Notes: a model not told the origin generated them from the sequence alone. A DNA stretch of 64,000 nucleotides from Piper betle (GCA_033002965.1 JAURVB010009028.1:62001-126000), one strand, 5' to 3'. Shown: positions 25,505 through 39,519, numbered from the stretch's first letter. Made by a program: numbers and translations.

Positions 25505-26522
25505 GTTTGGTATTAGAGTCACTCTCGATTAATTAAGTTGGAAGATATGGTTATAGGTGATGTGTGAGCAAAGACTGCTCGAAGTCAAGCTGCCAGGTAT
25601 GCTTTTTTGTTTATTGTCTTTGTTTGTAGGTTTTCCACTAGTTAGGTGCATGACCCCATTCAGGATTGAGCCAGTGAGAGAGAGATCATGATTAAGCTTT
25701 TGCATCGAATGATAGGATTGAGTTTTGACCATTAGCTAACCTAGATAGTAGGATGAGTAGAAATTGACCAGTACAGTGAGAGCTTCAAACAACTCCTATA
25801 AATATGAGAGCCATAGTGGTAGTACAAATAATTACCTAAGCCACAACATGCAGTAGGTCCACAATAGTTGTCCTTCTTCCTTTAGGAAATAGAGTGAGGT
25901 ATTTGACTGAGAATTGAGTCAACTAGAATCAGGTGAGTGAACTAGTTTCCATACCAGGATTGTACCTAGGACCATCCTCCACCAGATAATAGCTTGACCC
26001 ATAGGATACCTTAGTTCAATAGTAGGACCTGGAGCAGAGTGCCTGAGAGTACATATAGGTGACCTTCGGCATAGGATTAGAGAGATGTAGGTAGGTGTCA
26101 CTTAGCATATCATGCACCTGATATGGTTCTCTCAAATTTAAGTTAGACTAGTATCGAGTAATATCCTAGAGTACCTGATAGGTTACTGAGTAGGTCTTAG
26201 GGTGTAGACTTATGGTTTTTTTGCTGAGTCAACAACAAAAAATTAGAACCAGAAAATAAGCATGACAGTAGTGATAGGATAGGAAGAGACAATTCGGGAT
26301 CAGAATGTCCACTACAGGCAGCAACATCAGTAACACTTGCTAGCTCAGTGTAGCAGTAGCCATCAAGGATGTACACAGCCACGAGTGTTGATGCATTTGA
26401 GGATGCAACAACTATGATAAGGACACTCTAGCTCTTGATACCAAATTCAGTAGATAGTTCACGAGGTTGAAGCCTCATTGATTTAAAATTTTGAGAACAA
26501 AATTTTTATAAGGCGGGAAGGT
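25505..26522 (+). mobile_element. Internal domain of retrotransposon A (non-autonomous)
   Basis: The primer binding site TGGTATTAGAGTC (25508-25520), a tRNA-Met-type site with changes, follows the LTR by three bases. A purine tract (AAGGCGGGAAGG, about 26510-26521) directly precedes the 3' LTR. The 1,018 bases between carry no recognisable gag, protease, reverse transcriptase, RNase H or integrase, so the element depended on a helper. The first 100 bases match the internal domain of element B (phrases TTATAGGTGATGT and AAAGACTGCTC). The order PBS, interior, PPT and the Ty3/gypsy-like PPT context are seen directly; superfamily assignment is inference. Confidence 0.85.
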
Positions 26523-28983
26523 TGTAAAACCCATGACTCGAGTCATGGTTTTATAGTCAAAACCGGTCAATTCAACTTTTATTTTTAGTCGATTCAGATT
26601 TAGAACACGCATGCTGAGCTGAGGCCAACTTTGTATTATGAGCCATGAGGGTCATATGTACCCAATATATGATGATAACATCAATAACATAGTAGTAGAG
26701 TGCGTTATCAAATTATATGAGAGTACACTCAATTTTATTTTATTTGCAATAGACTGTAGAATCAGATTTAGGTCGTTTACTGTGTTAAGATGGATTATTT
26801 ATTATTTTTGGGTGGATTAGTAGGTTTAGAACATGTCATTCAACTTAGGTTGACATTATTTTATTTTATGGTATTTTATTATATTTTAGTTTATTTTTTA
26901 GGATTTATTTATTATTATTGACTCGACTAGGGAGCGAGTCAAGTTTTATTTATAAAACTGTCCCAACTATTTTTTCCCCCGACTTCCTCTAGACAACCAA
27001 CCTACCCCCTCCCCCAATCCCTCCCCAACCCATCGTCAGCGACCACACTTAGCACTGTCGGCCACCACCCCAGCGACCTACCCTCACCGTCGCTACCACC
27101 TCACCCACCTCCATCCCTACCTCCTCTCCCTCCCCTCTTTTCCCTATTTTCCCTCACGGCCACCCACTGCTTCTGCCTTGCAAGCGTCGCCGCAGGTCAC
27201 CAACTCCAGTGACGACCTTTGGCAACCCTCCCTAGCCCATCAGCCCTCCTTCTTGACTCTTCCCCGGCTTGAGTGAAGACATGCACGGTGACTTTGAGTG
27301 AGTCAAGGTTGCCACTTGCATGCACTGTCGTCGGCGACTAGCACTGCTGCCGACCACCGCCATGGCCGATCTCACCCTCACTGCCACCGCAATCAGCCTT
27401 GATGACCACGTCATTCCAGTCAGAATTCTTCCACTAGCCTCGGCCAGACCCCCTCCTCCTCCTTCCTCCTTGTGCTTAGTCAATTTCCCTGGTGTGCCCT
27501 AGTCGAGTTTCCAATGCACTCACCGGCGGCCTACTACTGTCGTTCCCTACCCCAACCGAGGTTGACAGCATCCACTCCTTCTAGAATCCTCCTCTTTCCC
27601 ATGCCGGGCAGACCTTCCCGCCATTGCCAACGAGTTTTTTGGCGGACTGCTGGACAGTGATTCCACCGGCTGTGCTCGGCCAGCCCCCTTGTGGTTCTCC
27701 TTCCCTTGCTGTGACCACCGGGACCACCATCTCCACCTTCCCATACTGTTCAACCACCGGGAAAAGTTGGTTTCTATCGGCTATGTGTATTGTTGCCAAA
27801 TGGCGGTCATTGTCGTTGGCTAGGCTCCATGCACGGCCAAGCCTTGGCTGTTACCCTACCAGCCTTGTTGCATAGTGGCTGACCATCGGTCACTGTCAGT
27901 CGTCAGCCATTGTCGCCGTTGCCGCCATCATCGTCATCACCGATGATGCTAGGTATACTCGATTTTGATGCATTGCATGTTATTAATCGTCATGAAATGA
28001 CAGATAATTGTGATGTGATGATTAAATGGTATAATTGAAGATGAATCAAATATCAGGGTTAGGATAATGTGTTGTTGATCGAAGATTGATTCACGATGAT
28101 AAAATATAATAAAAAATGAATGTAAGTGATTTGTATACATTAGTAATTAGTGATAAACTAGATTACATGATTTGTATATTAATTGGTACTAGCAGGTACT
28201 TTTGATAATTAGAGAATCAATTAAGGTTTGAACAATAAATTAGAAGTCTTAATGTAACACGCACTAAGGAATGAGTGGTACTATACAAAGTTAGTTAACA
28301 TTGTTTGATTGTTCATGAACTGGTAATGATGGATTAAAAGGAAGTTGGATGATAACATGGATTGAGAATTTATGAATCAGTTAGTAGGTACCTAGGAATT
28401 ATTAGATTATGTAGTAGCAATTGTTATTTCATAATTTAACATGTTCAGTTGTGTGTCTTTTATTTGGGCCATTTTTGATTACACAGGTGTTTATTCATTG
28501 CATTCATGCATCATATAGCTAGCTTAGGTGTTAGCATTTAATTTGATTGTGTAGGTGTGGAGTAAGAGCTCGCCGCCTAGGTGTATGGCCTCGCGTAGAG
28601 CTTCTACTAAGTCCGTTTAGGACTAGTTCCCTATTTTTCGTTCTACTCTATTTTGATTCATATTATTGACTGGAGGACTAGTTAAGTAGTGTTTTATTGG
28701 ATCCCACTTAACTCGAGCCATTTAGCCGATAGTTTTACGGATTAATAAACCTCAAAGATGAGATCCCTCGAGTTTGATTTCGAAAACAAGATCCACCTTT
28801 GGGCCTATACTATTAAATTCCTTCCTAGGACTATATATATTTTTATCGAGTTTTTAATGAGACGAGAAATGGTGAAACTGACTCACACGTACCATGAGCG
28901 GGTGCACGTATCAGTTACAACAAGCTCTGGATTAGTGAAAGGGTTGTTTCATTCCCAAGGGATCTTAATAACTCCACATTTTG
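26523..28983 (+). mobile_element. 3' LTR of retrotransposon A, first part
   Basis: Begins TGTAAAACCCATGACTCG and parallels the 5' LTR, including the C-rich block (26960-27930, longer than in the 5' LTR), until TCCACATTTTGTG. There the sequence switches abruptly into another LTR head. The remainder of this LTR is recognisable at 33721-34195, so this is a nested insertion. Confidence 0.82.
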
Positions 28984-29118
28984 TGTAAAACCCACGATTC
29001 GAGTTAGGGTTTTATATTTAGAACCGGTCGGTTCGACTGTTAGTTTCGAGTCGAGTCAGATTCAGAACATGTGTACTAAGCTGACGCTAGTTGCGTGTAC
29101 AAGCTATGAGGGTCATGC
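28984..29118 (+). mobile_element. LTR head fragment nested in element A
   Basis: 135 bases starting TGTAAAACCCACGATTCG, homologous to the first 135 bases of the other LTRs. It ends in the family phrase GCTATGAGGGTCATGCGTG, where an inverted LTR begins. Confidence 0.75.
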
Positions 29119-30288
29119 GTGTAACTCCCTAAATCTTGTCCACGCTCGTGAACCGAACTGGCATGTTACAGGCCCCGGTTAGGTCGGCTAACCCGAACCT
29201 AACTCATGCGGATCTAATCTCGGCGTCTTAAGATGAAGATACATCTCGCAATGCATGGATGAATGCACAACCCTAACATGGTACTACATGAATGACATGC
29301 AATCCAAAGTACACACCAATACAATTAAGATCAAACTTAATAAAAAATTCTAAAATAAAACGAACAGAGTCTCTCCTAAAAGTGCAATTAGGGTCCACCC
29401 TGTCAAAACAACATATACCAATATATATGCATATATCAACAATTTCAATCACACATAATCTAATATACTGTTTACTCACTCTAAAGCTTGGGTCTCAACC
29501 CACCACGCTCGCTGCTGCGCAATCTATTCATGTTTCACATTCTGTCATCGTGTCTTAGCATTCAATCATGTCACATCATCATATCATTGCATTTAACCAT
29601 ATCCTATCATGTCTTAGCATTTCACAACATTCACAATATAATAGCATCATAAATAGAATATTAACAACTCTATCGACGACATGTGTGCAAGCTACAACAG
29701 TGCTCCTCCGTCCAAGCTGGCTCCTCCAACTCGTGATTATTACCTACATATAGTATAAAAACACGTCAGTAACAAGTGTTACTGGTCCGGAAAATAAAAT
29801 AACTATAACAAGCTGGCTATGAGAGAAAACTCTCATTTGAAAGAAAACATCATATACTCCACGTGAACACTCTGAAGGGCACTACTAAGGAGCCACTGGG
29901 CTGCAGACCCGGTAGCATCTCGAACTTACTGATCTGCTGCTACTGATGCCACTCTAGGCATTTTCTTACTTCATTTTCTGGTCTCAAAACCTAAGCCCTC
30001 TCCCTACCTCCATATTTCTCTTGGCCTTGAGCACGAAGGCCGAGTACTCTCAGGCAGTCGCCTTTAGTATCCTTTGAACCACAAGTCCAGACATGCGCTG
30101 TACTAAATAGTACCCGTAAACCTCCACATTCTCCAGGTGTGAGGAACTCAAACGTGGAGTTGTCAGGATCCTTCGGGAATGGAACAGACCGCTGTCACTA
30201 ATCCAGAGCCCGCTTTGACTGTCACGGCATCCGCTCATGGTACATGCAGTCGATTTCTCCATCTCTCGTCTCATTGAAAACTGAAAAC

Positions 30289-30331
<43 letters not shown>

Positions 30332-31694
30332 CTGGGTAGGGATTTATATAATAGGCTCGAAGGCAACTTGTGGTGGATCTTATTTTCGAAATCATCCTCA
30401 AGGGATCTCATCTTTGAGGGGTTATTAATCCAGAAAACTGTTCGGTTAAATGGCCCGAGTTAAGTGAGATCCAATAAAATGCCACTTAACCCGTTCTGTA
30501 AATAATAAAATAAACATACAATAGAAGAGAACGTAAAACAGAGACGAGTCCTAAACGGACCTGGTAGAAGCTCTAAGCATGTCATCGCGCCTAAGCGGCG
30601 AGTTCCTACTCCGTACCTACACATCAAAACTAAATACTAACACCCGCAAACTAAATGATGCAGCAAACTCAATGAACATCACACACAATATGAATAACAT
30701 CCATCAACAATCAAATAATCATAATGTGAAAAATATTTCTAAGTCATCCTATTCATACCAATTTTATACTATTTTTCTAAGTTACGTCATACTCGATTAG
30801 CATGCTCAAACTCAATCTACCTCATTAGATCACTCACTATTCATTCCCAACTAATTGCATCATGCAATCATCACTGCACTCATACTCATACATTTATCAT
30901 GACAATTATTCAATCCTAGCATATTGTGCTAACAATCATCAATTTTAAATAACTAACTCGGAGGTAATTATACCTCATGTCGACAACGACTAGAGTTTTG
31001 TCGCACATCTCGGAGCTCGAATTCGGCGCTCATCAGCGTCCAGAGTTCGATCACGATTGACTGGATGAGCTCCGCAGAAGATCCGGCGAACACCAGTGAA
31101 TCCGATTTTTCGGCAAGTTCTGGCGGTTTTCCGGCGGCTTTAGTGGTTTTCTGGTACTTCTCCGGCGGTTTCTGGCAACAGTCGCTGGTGGCGTCTACTG
31201 GCCGAAAAGTGGTCATATTGGATTCCATTGGAACCGGCTCGGCAAGCCCGACGCATCTACGACATCGACATAGCCAACGTATGTGGCAGCTCGCTCGAAA
31301 ATGCCTAAAACAGAGCAGCGGCGATGGGAGAAGTATCTGGCCGATCTGGACGGCGATGGGCTCCGATCTGATCGGGGAAGGTCGCTGGGTGGTCGAGGGT
31401 GTTGAGGCTACAGCTGGTTCGTGGTGGCGACGGTCTCCGGTGGCGCGATTGGCGACGAAAGCGCGGCTTCCTCGCGTCGTGGCGGCCAGATGGTGGACGG
31501 GCCTGGTCGGGGTGGCACGACGACGCCATGCCCGGGCTAGGTGGCAACGCCCGGTGGCCGGGTCGCGTCGGCGACAGTGATAGTGGCACGCATGGGGGAG
31601 GCGTTGGGAAGGGTTTTGGAAAGAAGATGTCGGGAGGGGAGAAAAATAACTGGGTGGCAATTTCATAAGTAAGACTTGACTCGTCTCCGGCTCG
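29119..31694 (-). mobile_element. Inverted LTR, left arm of a head-to-head pair
   Basis: Begins TGTAACTCCCTAAATC, the complement of the LTR 3' end, and runs backward through U5, the hairpin region, the TATA-box position (expanded to a (TA)n run at 30289-30327) and the GC-rich block (about 31000-31665). It ends near CTCGTCTCCGGCTCGAGTCA. The LTR tip itself is missing. Open frames of 166-232 codons over the GC-rich block lie in conflicting frames and are not genes. Confidence 0.82.
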
Positions 31695-33720
31695 AGTCAA
31701 GTTTGCCGAGCCGGTTCCAAGGGTACCCAATACCCTTACTTTTCGGCCAATAGACACCGACAGCGGTTGTTGCCAGAAAACCACCAGAACTTGCCGGAAA
31801 ACCACCGAAACCCGCCTGAAAACTACATTTACAGGAATTTGGCAGATCTTCAGTGGCGTTCATCCAGTAGAACCTGATCGACTTCGGACGCCGCCGAGCA
31901 TTGAATTCAAGCTCCGAGATGCGCGACAAAACCCTAACCGTTGCAGATCGCTAATGACGTGAGGTATAATTACCTCCGATTTAATTAGTTAAAATTGATG
32001 ATGATTGTTAGCATAGCATGCTAGAATTGAGTAGTTGTCATGATGAATGCCAGACTATGAATGAAGTAAAGATGTACATGATGTGATTAACAGGGAATGA
32101 AGGTTAAATGATCTAATGAAGTAACTAAATTTGAGCATGATAATCGTGCACGATGTAACTTAGGAAAAATACAATAAAATTGGCATGAATATGATGAGTT
32201 AGAATTATTTTCATATTTATGGTTATTTGACGGTTGATGATTTTGTGTTTGATTGTGTTGAGTTTAATGCATCATTTAGTTAGCGGGCATTAGTATTTAG
32301 TTTTGATGTGTAGGTACAAAGTAGGAGCTTGCCGCCTAGGCGTGATGACACGCTTGGAGCTTCTACCAGGTCCGTTTAGGACTCGTCTCTGTTTTACGTT
32401 TTCTTCTATTGTATGTTTATTTTATTATTTGCAGAACGGGTTAAGTGGCATTTTATTGGATCCCACTTAACTCGGGCCATTTAACCGAACAATTTTCCGG
32501 ATTAATAACCCCTCGAGGATGATTTCGAAAATAAGATCCACCACAAGTTGCCTTCGAGCCTATTATATAAATCCCTACCCAGACCTATATATATGTAGTT
32601 TTCGCATTTTCAGTGAGACAAGAGATGGAGAAATCAACTGCACGTACTATGAGCAGGATGCCGTGACAGTCAAAGCGGGCTCTGGATTAGTGCCAGTGGA
32701 CTGTTCCATTCCCGAGGGATCTTGACAACTCCGCGTTTGAGTTCCTCACACCCGGAGAATGTGCAGGTTTACGAGTACTGTTTAGTACAGTGCATGTCCA
32801 GACTTGTGGTTCAAAGGGTACTAAAGGCGACTGCCTGAGAATACTCGGCCTTCGTGCTCAAGGCCAAGAGAAATATGGAGGTAGGGAGAGGGCTTAGGAT
32901 TTGAGACCAGAAAATGAAGTAAGAAAATGCCTAGAGCGGCATCAGTAGCAGCAGATCAGTAAGTTCGAGATGCTACCGGGTCTGCAGCCCAGTGGCTCCT
33001 TAGTAGTGCCCTTCAGAGTGTTCATATGGAGTATATGATGTTTTCTTTCATATGAGAATTTGCTCTCATAGCCAGCTTGTTATAGTTATTTTATTTTTCG
33101 GACCAGTAACACTTGTTACTGACATGTTTTTATACTATATGTAGGTAATAATCACGAGTTGGAGGAGCTAGCTTGGACAGAGGAGCACTGTTTTTGCTTG
33201 CACACATGTCACTCGATAGAGTGGTTAATATTCTATTTATGATGCTATTATATTGTGAATGTTGTGAAATGCTAAGACATGATAGGATATGATTAAATGC
33301 AATGATATGATGATGTGACATGATTGAATGCTAAGACACGATGACAGAATGTGAAACATGAATAGATTGCGCAACAGGAGCGTGGTGGGTTGAGACCCAA
33401 GCTTTAGAGTGAGTAAACAGTATATCATATTGTGTGAATGAAGTTGCGTGATATATAGATACATATTTGTATATATGTTTATATATAATATTTTGACAGG
33501 GTGACCCTAATTGCACTTTTAGGGGAAATTCTGTCCGTTTGATTTTAGAAATTTCATCGATTTTGATCGTAATTGTGATGATGTGTAATTTAGTTTGCAT
33601 GTCATCCATGTAGTATCATGTTAGGATTCTGTGCATTCATCCATGCATGACGAGTAATATCTTCATCTTAAGATGCCGAGATTAGATCTGCGCGAGTTGG
33701 GTTCGGGTTAGCCGACGGAC
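31695..33720 (+). mobile_element. Forward LTR, right arm of a head-to-head pair
   Basis: Starts within the GC-rich block and runs forward through GGAGCTTCTACCAGGTCC, the stem GGTTAAGTGG / CCACTTAACT, the TATA box (about 32587), the GACTGCCTGAGAATACTCGG box and U5. It breaks off at GGTTAGCCGAC, about 50 bases before the expected end. It pairs with 29119-31240 as an inverted repeat of roughly 2 kb arms. Confidence 0.82.
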
Positions 33721-34195
33721 AGAAAAGAAAATGAGAAAATGTTGGAGAGGCATTAGCAAACCAATTAGTTTAGGATGTTATTCGATTTGTAGCCCGATAG
33801 CGCCCCAGTAGATGCCCTTATGAGAGTTTAGCAAACGATATATATATTTTTCTTCAAAATGACAATCATCCCTCATTTGTCAGTTTGCTATAGTTATTTT
33901 TAAACCAATAACACTCCTTATTGACAATTTTTGTTATGTATATAGTTGATGATTATGAGTTTCATATGCTAGTTTAGACGAAGAAGCAGTAACTACTATG
34001 TGCATACACACAAACATGACACGGGTTATGTTTGGATTGTTGTGTGTTGATTATAATGTTTCAATTTATAATGTGATGCTTAATATTGAAATGACTGTGC
34101 CATGTTGTTTTAGTTTATAATATGATGTTTCATGATGAAATGATCATCATAATGTTTTGAGATTGATATAGTAAATGAGAATGACATGACATATA
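33721..34195 (+). mobile_element. 3' LTR of retrotransposon A, second part
   Basis: Matches 24785-25110 of the 5' LTR of element A (AGAAAAGAAAATGAGAAAATG, GTAGATGCCCTTATGAGA, ATATATAGTTGATGATTA). It resumes about 190 bases beyond the point where the first part stops, so the nested insertion came with a small deletion. It is lost near 34195. Confidence 0.75.
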
Positions 34196-34199
34196 AGAC

Positions 34200-35889
34200 A
34201 AATGACATTGTCCTCTTTCTATCTCATCTCATTCATTGGCCACTTTAAACTATCCCTTGCATGAGAAAATCATTCTCTTCTCTTTTATCCTTCAACATCC
34301 TCTGTATCACTGACCTTGAGTACAGAGACCAAGTACTCTCAGACATGCACCTTCATTACCCTTTGAAACCACAAGTCTAGACATGCACTGTTTAGTAGTA
34401 CCCGTAAACCTCCACGCTTCTCCGGGTTTGAAGAACTCAAAGGTGGAGTTATTAGGATCCCTCGGGATTGAAACAGACACCAATTCCAGAGCTCGCTTTA
34501 ACTAACACATGCCCTATCTCAAGATGCAGCTTTCGGTTTTCCCTTGTCTCACATCTCAGTGAAAACGCGAAAAACTACATGTACATAGGCTTGGGTAGGG
34601 ATTTCAATATAATAGACTCGAAGTCTACATGATCTGGATCTGAGTTTCGAAAATAAACTCAAGGGATCTCATCCTTGAGAGTTATTAATCCTGAAATCTC
34701 ATATGACTAGATGGCTTGTGTAGAGTGGATACAATAAAGCCACCACTCGACACGTCTGGTTACCTATTAAGACAAAACACAATAGAGTATAGAAATCAAA
34801 CCAGTAGCGAGTCCTAAACAGACCTGGTAAAAGCTCCAATCGTGTCTACGTGCTTAGGCACCGAGCTCCTACTTCGTACTTACATATCAAACTAAATGTT
34901 ATTGCCCACTTATGATGCATTCACACATCAATACACACTCACAACAATCACACATCAATCGCAATCCATATAAGATTTCCTACACTACGTTGCATTAGAT
35001 TTTGATACTTACTTTGTTTACCTAATTAGTTCCTTAGCATTTGTTTTAATACACTTTAATGAGCAATTCATGTTTTTACTTACAATAAAATAGCTAACAT
35101 GCCAATCCATCAATCCTAGCATGTTGTGCTGATAATTATCACCTTTAACAAATTAAATCAGAGTTAATTATACCTCGTGTCGTCGGCAATTGGCACCTGA
35201 AATTCAATTGGGTTTGACTCAACAAATTCGGTTGAAGATTCGGCAAATTTCAAAGAATCCGGTTTTTCGATGGTTTCCGGCAGTTTCAGGCGGTTTTTTA
35301 GCAACTTTTTCAGTGAGGCAATCGAGGCTATATGTTGGCACCGGCTTGGCGAGCTCAACCCAATGGTGGCAGTAGTGAGGATGGCAATGGCGGTGGTGAC
35401 AAGTAGGCTGAGGTCGATCAGCTTGTCCGATCGGGCTTCGGTGGTGGTGCTGGGTATGAGGGCAATGGTTGGGAGTCGAAGGGGGTGGTGTCGGCAGCAC
35501 AACAACGGTGGAAAGGCATCGGGATGGGTGGAGCTAGGGTGTGGCTCCTATGCATCGTGGAGACTGGGCGATAGTCGGGATGACTAGGGGTGGCAAGGCG
35601 ACATCACTGCGTGGCTTAGCGGCATCAATCAGCAGCAGTGCGGCGATTAGAGGGTCTTTGATGACGTGAATCGGGGAGGCGTTGGCAGCAATTGGGGTTT
35701 GGGGGAGAAAGTGTCGGGGTGAAGTTTAGTAGCAATTTAATGAATAAAACTTGACTCAACTCCAACTCAAGTCAAAAATAATAACTAACTCGTAATAAAT
35801 CCTAAAATAAATTTAAAATAAGAGGGGAAAATCTCATAAAATATAATACACACCATAATATCACAATGACATGTTTTATAACTTATAAC
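34200..35889 (-). mobile_element. Partial inverted LTR, candidate 3' LTR of element B
   Basis: Reverse-oriented family sequence: complement of the CTGAGAGTACT box near 34340, TAGAAGCTCC-like box near 34830, GC-rich block at 35190-35720, and AACTTGACTCAACTCCAACT at about 35748. It stops at CCCACATAAACTG before reaching the LTR tip. Confidence 0.7.
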
Positions 35890-35897
35890 CCACATAA

Positions 35898-35949
35898 ACT
35901 GTAAAACTCGTAACTCGAGTTAGGGTTTTATAGTTAGAACCGGTCGGGT
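35898..35949 (+). mobile_element. Short forward LTR-tip fragment
   Basis: TGTAAAACTCGTAACTCGAG and about 30 further bases are the family tip in forward orientation. The phrase TAAAATATAATACACACCAT occurs on both sides of it (about 35836 and 35950), which suggests a rearrangement with a duplicated flank. Confidence 0.6.
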
Positions 35950-35989
35950 AAAATATAATACACACCATAATATCTTGACTGCTAACAAC

Positions 35990-36993
35990 TCGGCCCAGGT
36001 TGTCTAGTCATGCGTGTCTAATCTGGAGGGGTTTGGATCATGGTGGTGACACATATGATGGTAAACCTATGCTTAACCCACTCTAATCTCCTGAAATTTG
36101 GAGTGCCTGCTTTCATCAGTGCTGACTGGCCCTCAAACGGTGACCACTGATCTGGTACCTTATCTCTGGTGGAATCTAGTTAAATATCTGATCTCATAGG
36201 CAATAATGATCTTGATCTTTTCCTTATTATATTGAGACCTCTATCTAGCAGAAAGAAAGCCAAAACTGTTGCTAGTAGGTCATAAACTAGTGGAGGAGGG
36301 TGAGGTGGTGAAGTGCCCATCAAACTGTCGATTCACCTCGCTACTCATCCTCATTCATCACTATTTTCTGGAAGTGGTCCATCTCATGTGCCAACTAACT
36401 TGTCAGTATTTCTATACTTCAAGCTCCTTACTGTTACCCCTTTTCTTTTTAACTCATTCTCACAATGTACACCATGCCCCACGAAAGCAGGACTAATGTG
36501 GTGACATACAAAACACGAACACCTAGTCAACTTTCAATTCAATCTTAGCTTACCGAACATGTAGACATGACGACTCATCTAAATCTCTTATGCGATGGAC
36601 AGAACTAGTGGGTCTCTATGCCCGTCACGACATTCCTATCAAATTCTTGATAACATATATTGACATCTAGATCTGGTATAAGATGAGATCTTATACCCAT
36701 TCTACCTCTACCAGCACTACAACATGCCCTGCTCACATCTAACTGACTAACAATCTGATATCATGACAAAAATCCATAGAAATGACCTGTCAGCTCAACT
36801 AAGGCCAGTGCCACATATTTATGATCCAGTCCTAAATACACTGTTATCTAAATCACTTAGGAAGAAAAATTTACATGTAAAGAAATGAGACAGAAACATA
36901 CCTGCCAGCCGGACTTGGAGCAGTCTTTACGCGGACATCACCTATAACAGTATCTTCTATCTTAATCGACTGAGAGTGGCTCTAATACCAATT
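35990..36993 (-). mobile_element. Internal domain of retrotransposon B (non-autonomous)
   Basis: On the minus strand the primer binding site TGGTATTAGAGCC (complement of 36978-36990) lies three bases from the LTR end. It is followed by sequence homologous to the start of element A's interior. About 1 kb, with no gag or pol motifs seen. The TGGTATTAGAGCC version is nearer to the plant initiator tRNA-Met complement than that of element A. Confidence 0.8.
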
Positions 36994-39519
36994 TGTAACA
37001 CCCCACATCCAGTTCACACTCATGAACTGAACCGGCATGTTACGGGCCCCAGTTAGGTCGGCTAACCTGAACCCAACTTGTGTGGATCTAATCTCAATGT
37101 CTTAAGATGAAGATACGACTCGCCATGCATGGATGAATGCACAATACCCTAAAATGATACTATATGGATGAAATACAAATTAATTTACACACCAATACAA
37201 TTACGATCAAAATAAATAAAAATTCTGAAAAAACGGACAGATTCTCTCCTAAAAGTTCAATTAAGGGCCACCATGTCAAATCAACATATGCAAATATGTA
37301 TATATCTATATATCAAACAACTTCATTCACACAAAATCTAATCTATATTGTATTAATCACTTTGAAACTTGGGTCTTAACCCACCTGTGCAGTCCATTCA
37401 CATTTCACATAACCTCATCATGTCTTAGCATTTAATCACATCATACAACCCTGCTTTAGCATTTAATCACATCATTCTCAATATAATAACATTGTAAACA
37501 AAATATTAACCACTCTATCAACTGACGTATGTACAAGCGACATCAGTGCTCCTCTGTCCAGGCTGACACCTCCAACTTGTGATTATCACCTACATATAGT
37601 ATAAAAACACGTCAGTAACAAGCATTACTAGTCCAAAATATAACTATAACAAATTGGTTAAGAGAGCAAACTCTCATATGAAAGAAAACATTCATGTACT
37701 TCTCGTGAACTCTCTAAAGGACACCTATTGAGGAGCCGCTGGGCTGCAGACCCGGTAGCATCCCGAACTGTGTGCTTTGTTGATGCCTCTTTTGATGTAA
37801 GCCTCCACATTCTCTTGGTGTGAGGAACTCAAACTAGGAGTTGTCAGGATCCATTAGGAATGGAACAATCCACTTACTAATCCATAGCCCGCTTAGACTG
37901 TTATGACATCCGCTCATGATAGATGCAAGTCGGTTTTCCCATCTTTCATCTCACTGAAAACTCGATAAAAGTATATGTATAGGCTTGGGAAGGGATTCAT
38001 ATAATAGGCCCGAATGCAACATGAGCTAGATTTGAGTTTCGAAAACAAACTCGAGGGATATTATCCTCAAGGGTTATTAATCTGGAAATAACGTGTGACT
38101 AAATGGCCCACGTGGAGTGGGATATAATAAATCCACCACTCAATACGTCCACTTACCTATAAAAAACAAAACACGATGGAGTATAGAGATGAAACAAGAA
38201 GCGAGTTTTAACGAACCTATTAGAAGCTCCAAGCGTGTCTTTGTGTCTAGGCGGCAAGCTCCTACTTCGTACCTACACATTAAATCTAGAAGCTAACGCC
38301 CGCCAATTGAATGATCCATCAACTCGACATGAACATTACACTCCTAACACAATCATCATCCATCAAAAATCAAATAATCATAAATGTGAAAATAATTCTA
38401 ACTCATCATATTCATACCAATTTTATTGTATTTTTCTAAGTTACATCGTAGTTGATTAGCATGCTCAAATTTAATTTACCTCATTAGATCACTTAACATT
38501 CATTCACTATTAATCACATCATGCAACTTATCACTTCATCCATAATTAAGCATTAATCACTGCAATTAATCAATCCTAACATGATGTGCTAACAATCATC
38601 AATTTTAAATAATTAAATCAGATGTAATTATACCTCTCGTCGTCGACAATTGGCAATGGCTAGGGTTTCGTTACTCATCTCAAAGCTCGAATTCGGCGCT
38701 CGTCAATGTCCAAAGTTAGATTGGGTTCGACTAGATGAGCTCCGTGGAAGATCCAACGAATTCCAGCAAATCCGGTTTTCCTGCAGGTTCCAATGGTTTT
38801 TCGGTGGCAGTCGCCGGCGGCGTCTATTGGCAGAATAGCAAGGGTATTAAGTACCATTGGAATTGGCTCGGCGAGCCCGATGCATCTACGATGTTGACAT
38901 AGTCGGTGGAGGTGGCAGCTTACCGAAAAATGGCTAAACAAAAACGGTCGGTGGTGGGTAACTAGATTTGGCCGGCCTAGGCGGCGATGGGCTCCACTCC
39001 AGTTGGGAAAGGTCGTTGGAGAGTTGGCAATGCTAAAGCGGTGACTGGACGGCGACGAAGATGGTTGCCGGTGGCGGAATCAATGATGCGAGGGCGTCGC
39101 TAGGCATGGCGATTCCAGCATTGCAGAGGTCGGGCAATGGCCGGGGCACTCGGGGCATCACGGCAATGCCACGACAAGGTCTAGCAGCGACGATCGATGC
39201 CAGGCTAGCGTCGACCGTGGTGGAGATGGCAAGAAAAAGGGGGCAGTGCGGCAAGGGTTTGGATGAGGAAAGAAAAAAGGTCAAGGGGGGTGATCAGTGG
39301 TAATATCGTAAATAAGACTTGACTCAACTCCGTCTAGAGTCAAGAATAATAACTAGTTCGTGATAATTCCCAAAAAATACAAAAAAATAGGAAAAAAATC
39401 TCATAAAATATATTCCACACTATAACACCACAATGACATGCTCTGTAACTATTAGCCCACCCAAATTGCCCCGTAACGCATCCTAACAGGGTAAACGGTG
39501 TATAACTAATTCTACAATC

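Noticed and set aside
25505..26522. Possible gag or other coding interior of element A
   Set aside because: No frame longer than about 60 codons and no zinc-knuckle, protease or reverse transcriptase motif visible by eye.
31065..31666. Open frames of 166-232 codons in the GC-rich block of an LTR
   Set aside because: They conflict on both strands, are not conserved as frames in the other LTR copies, and consist of Arg/Pro/Ser low complexity.
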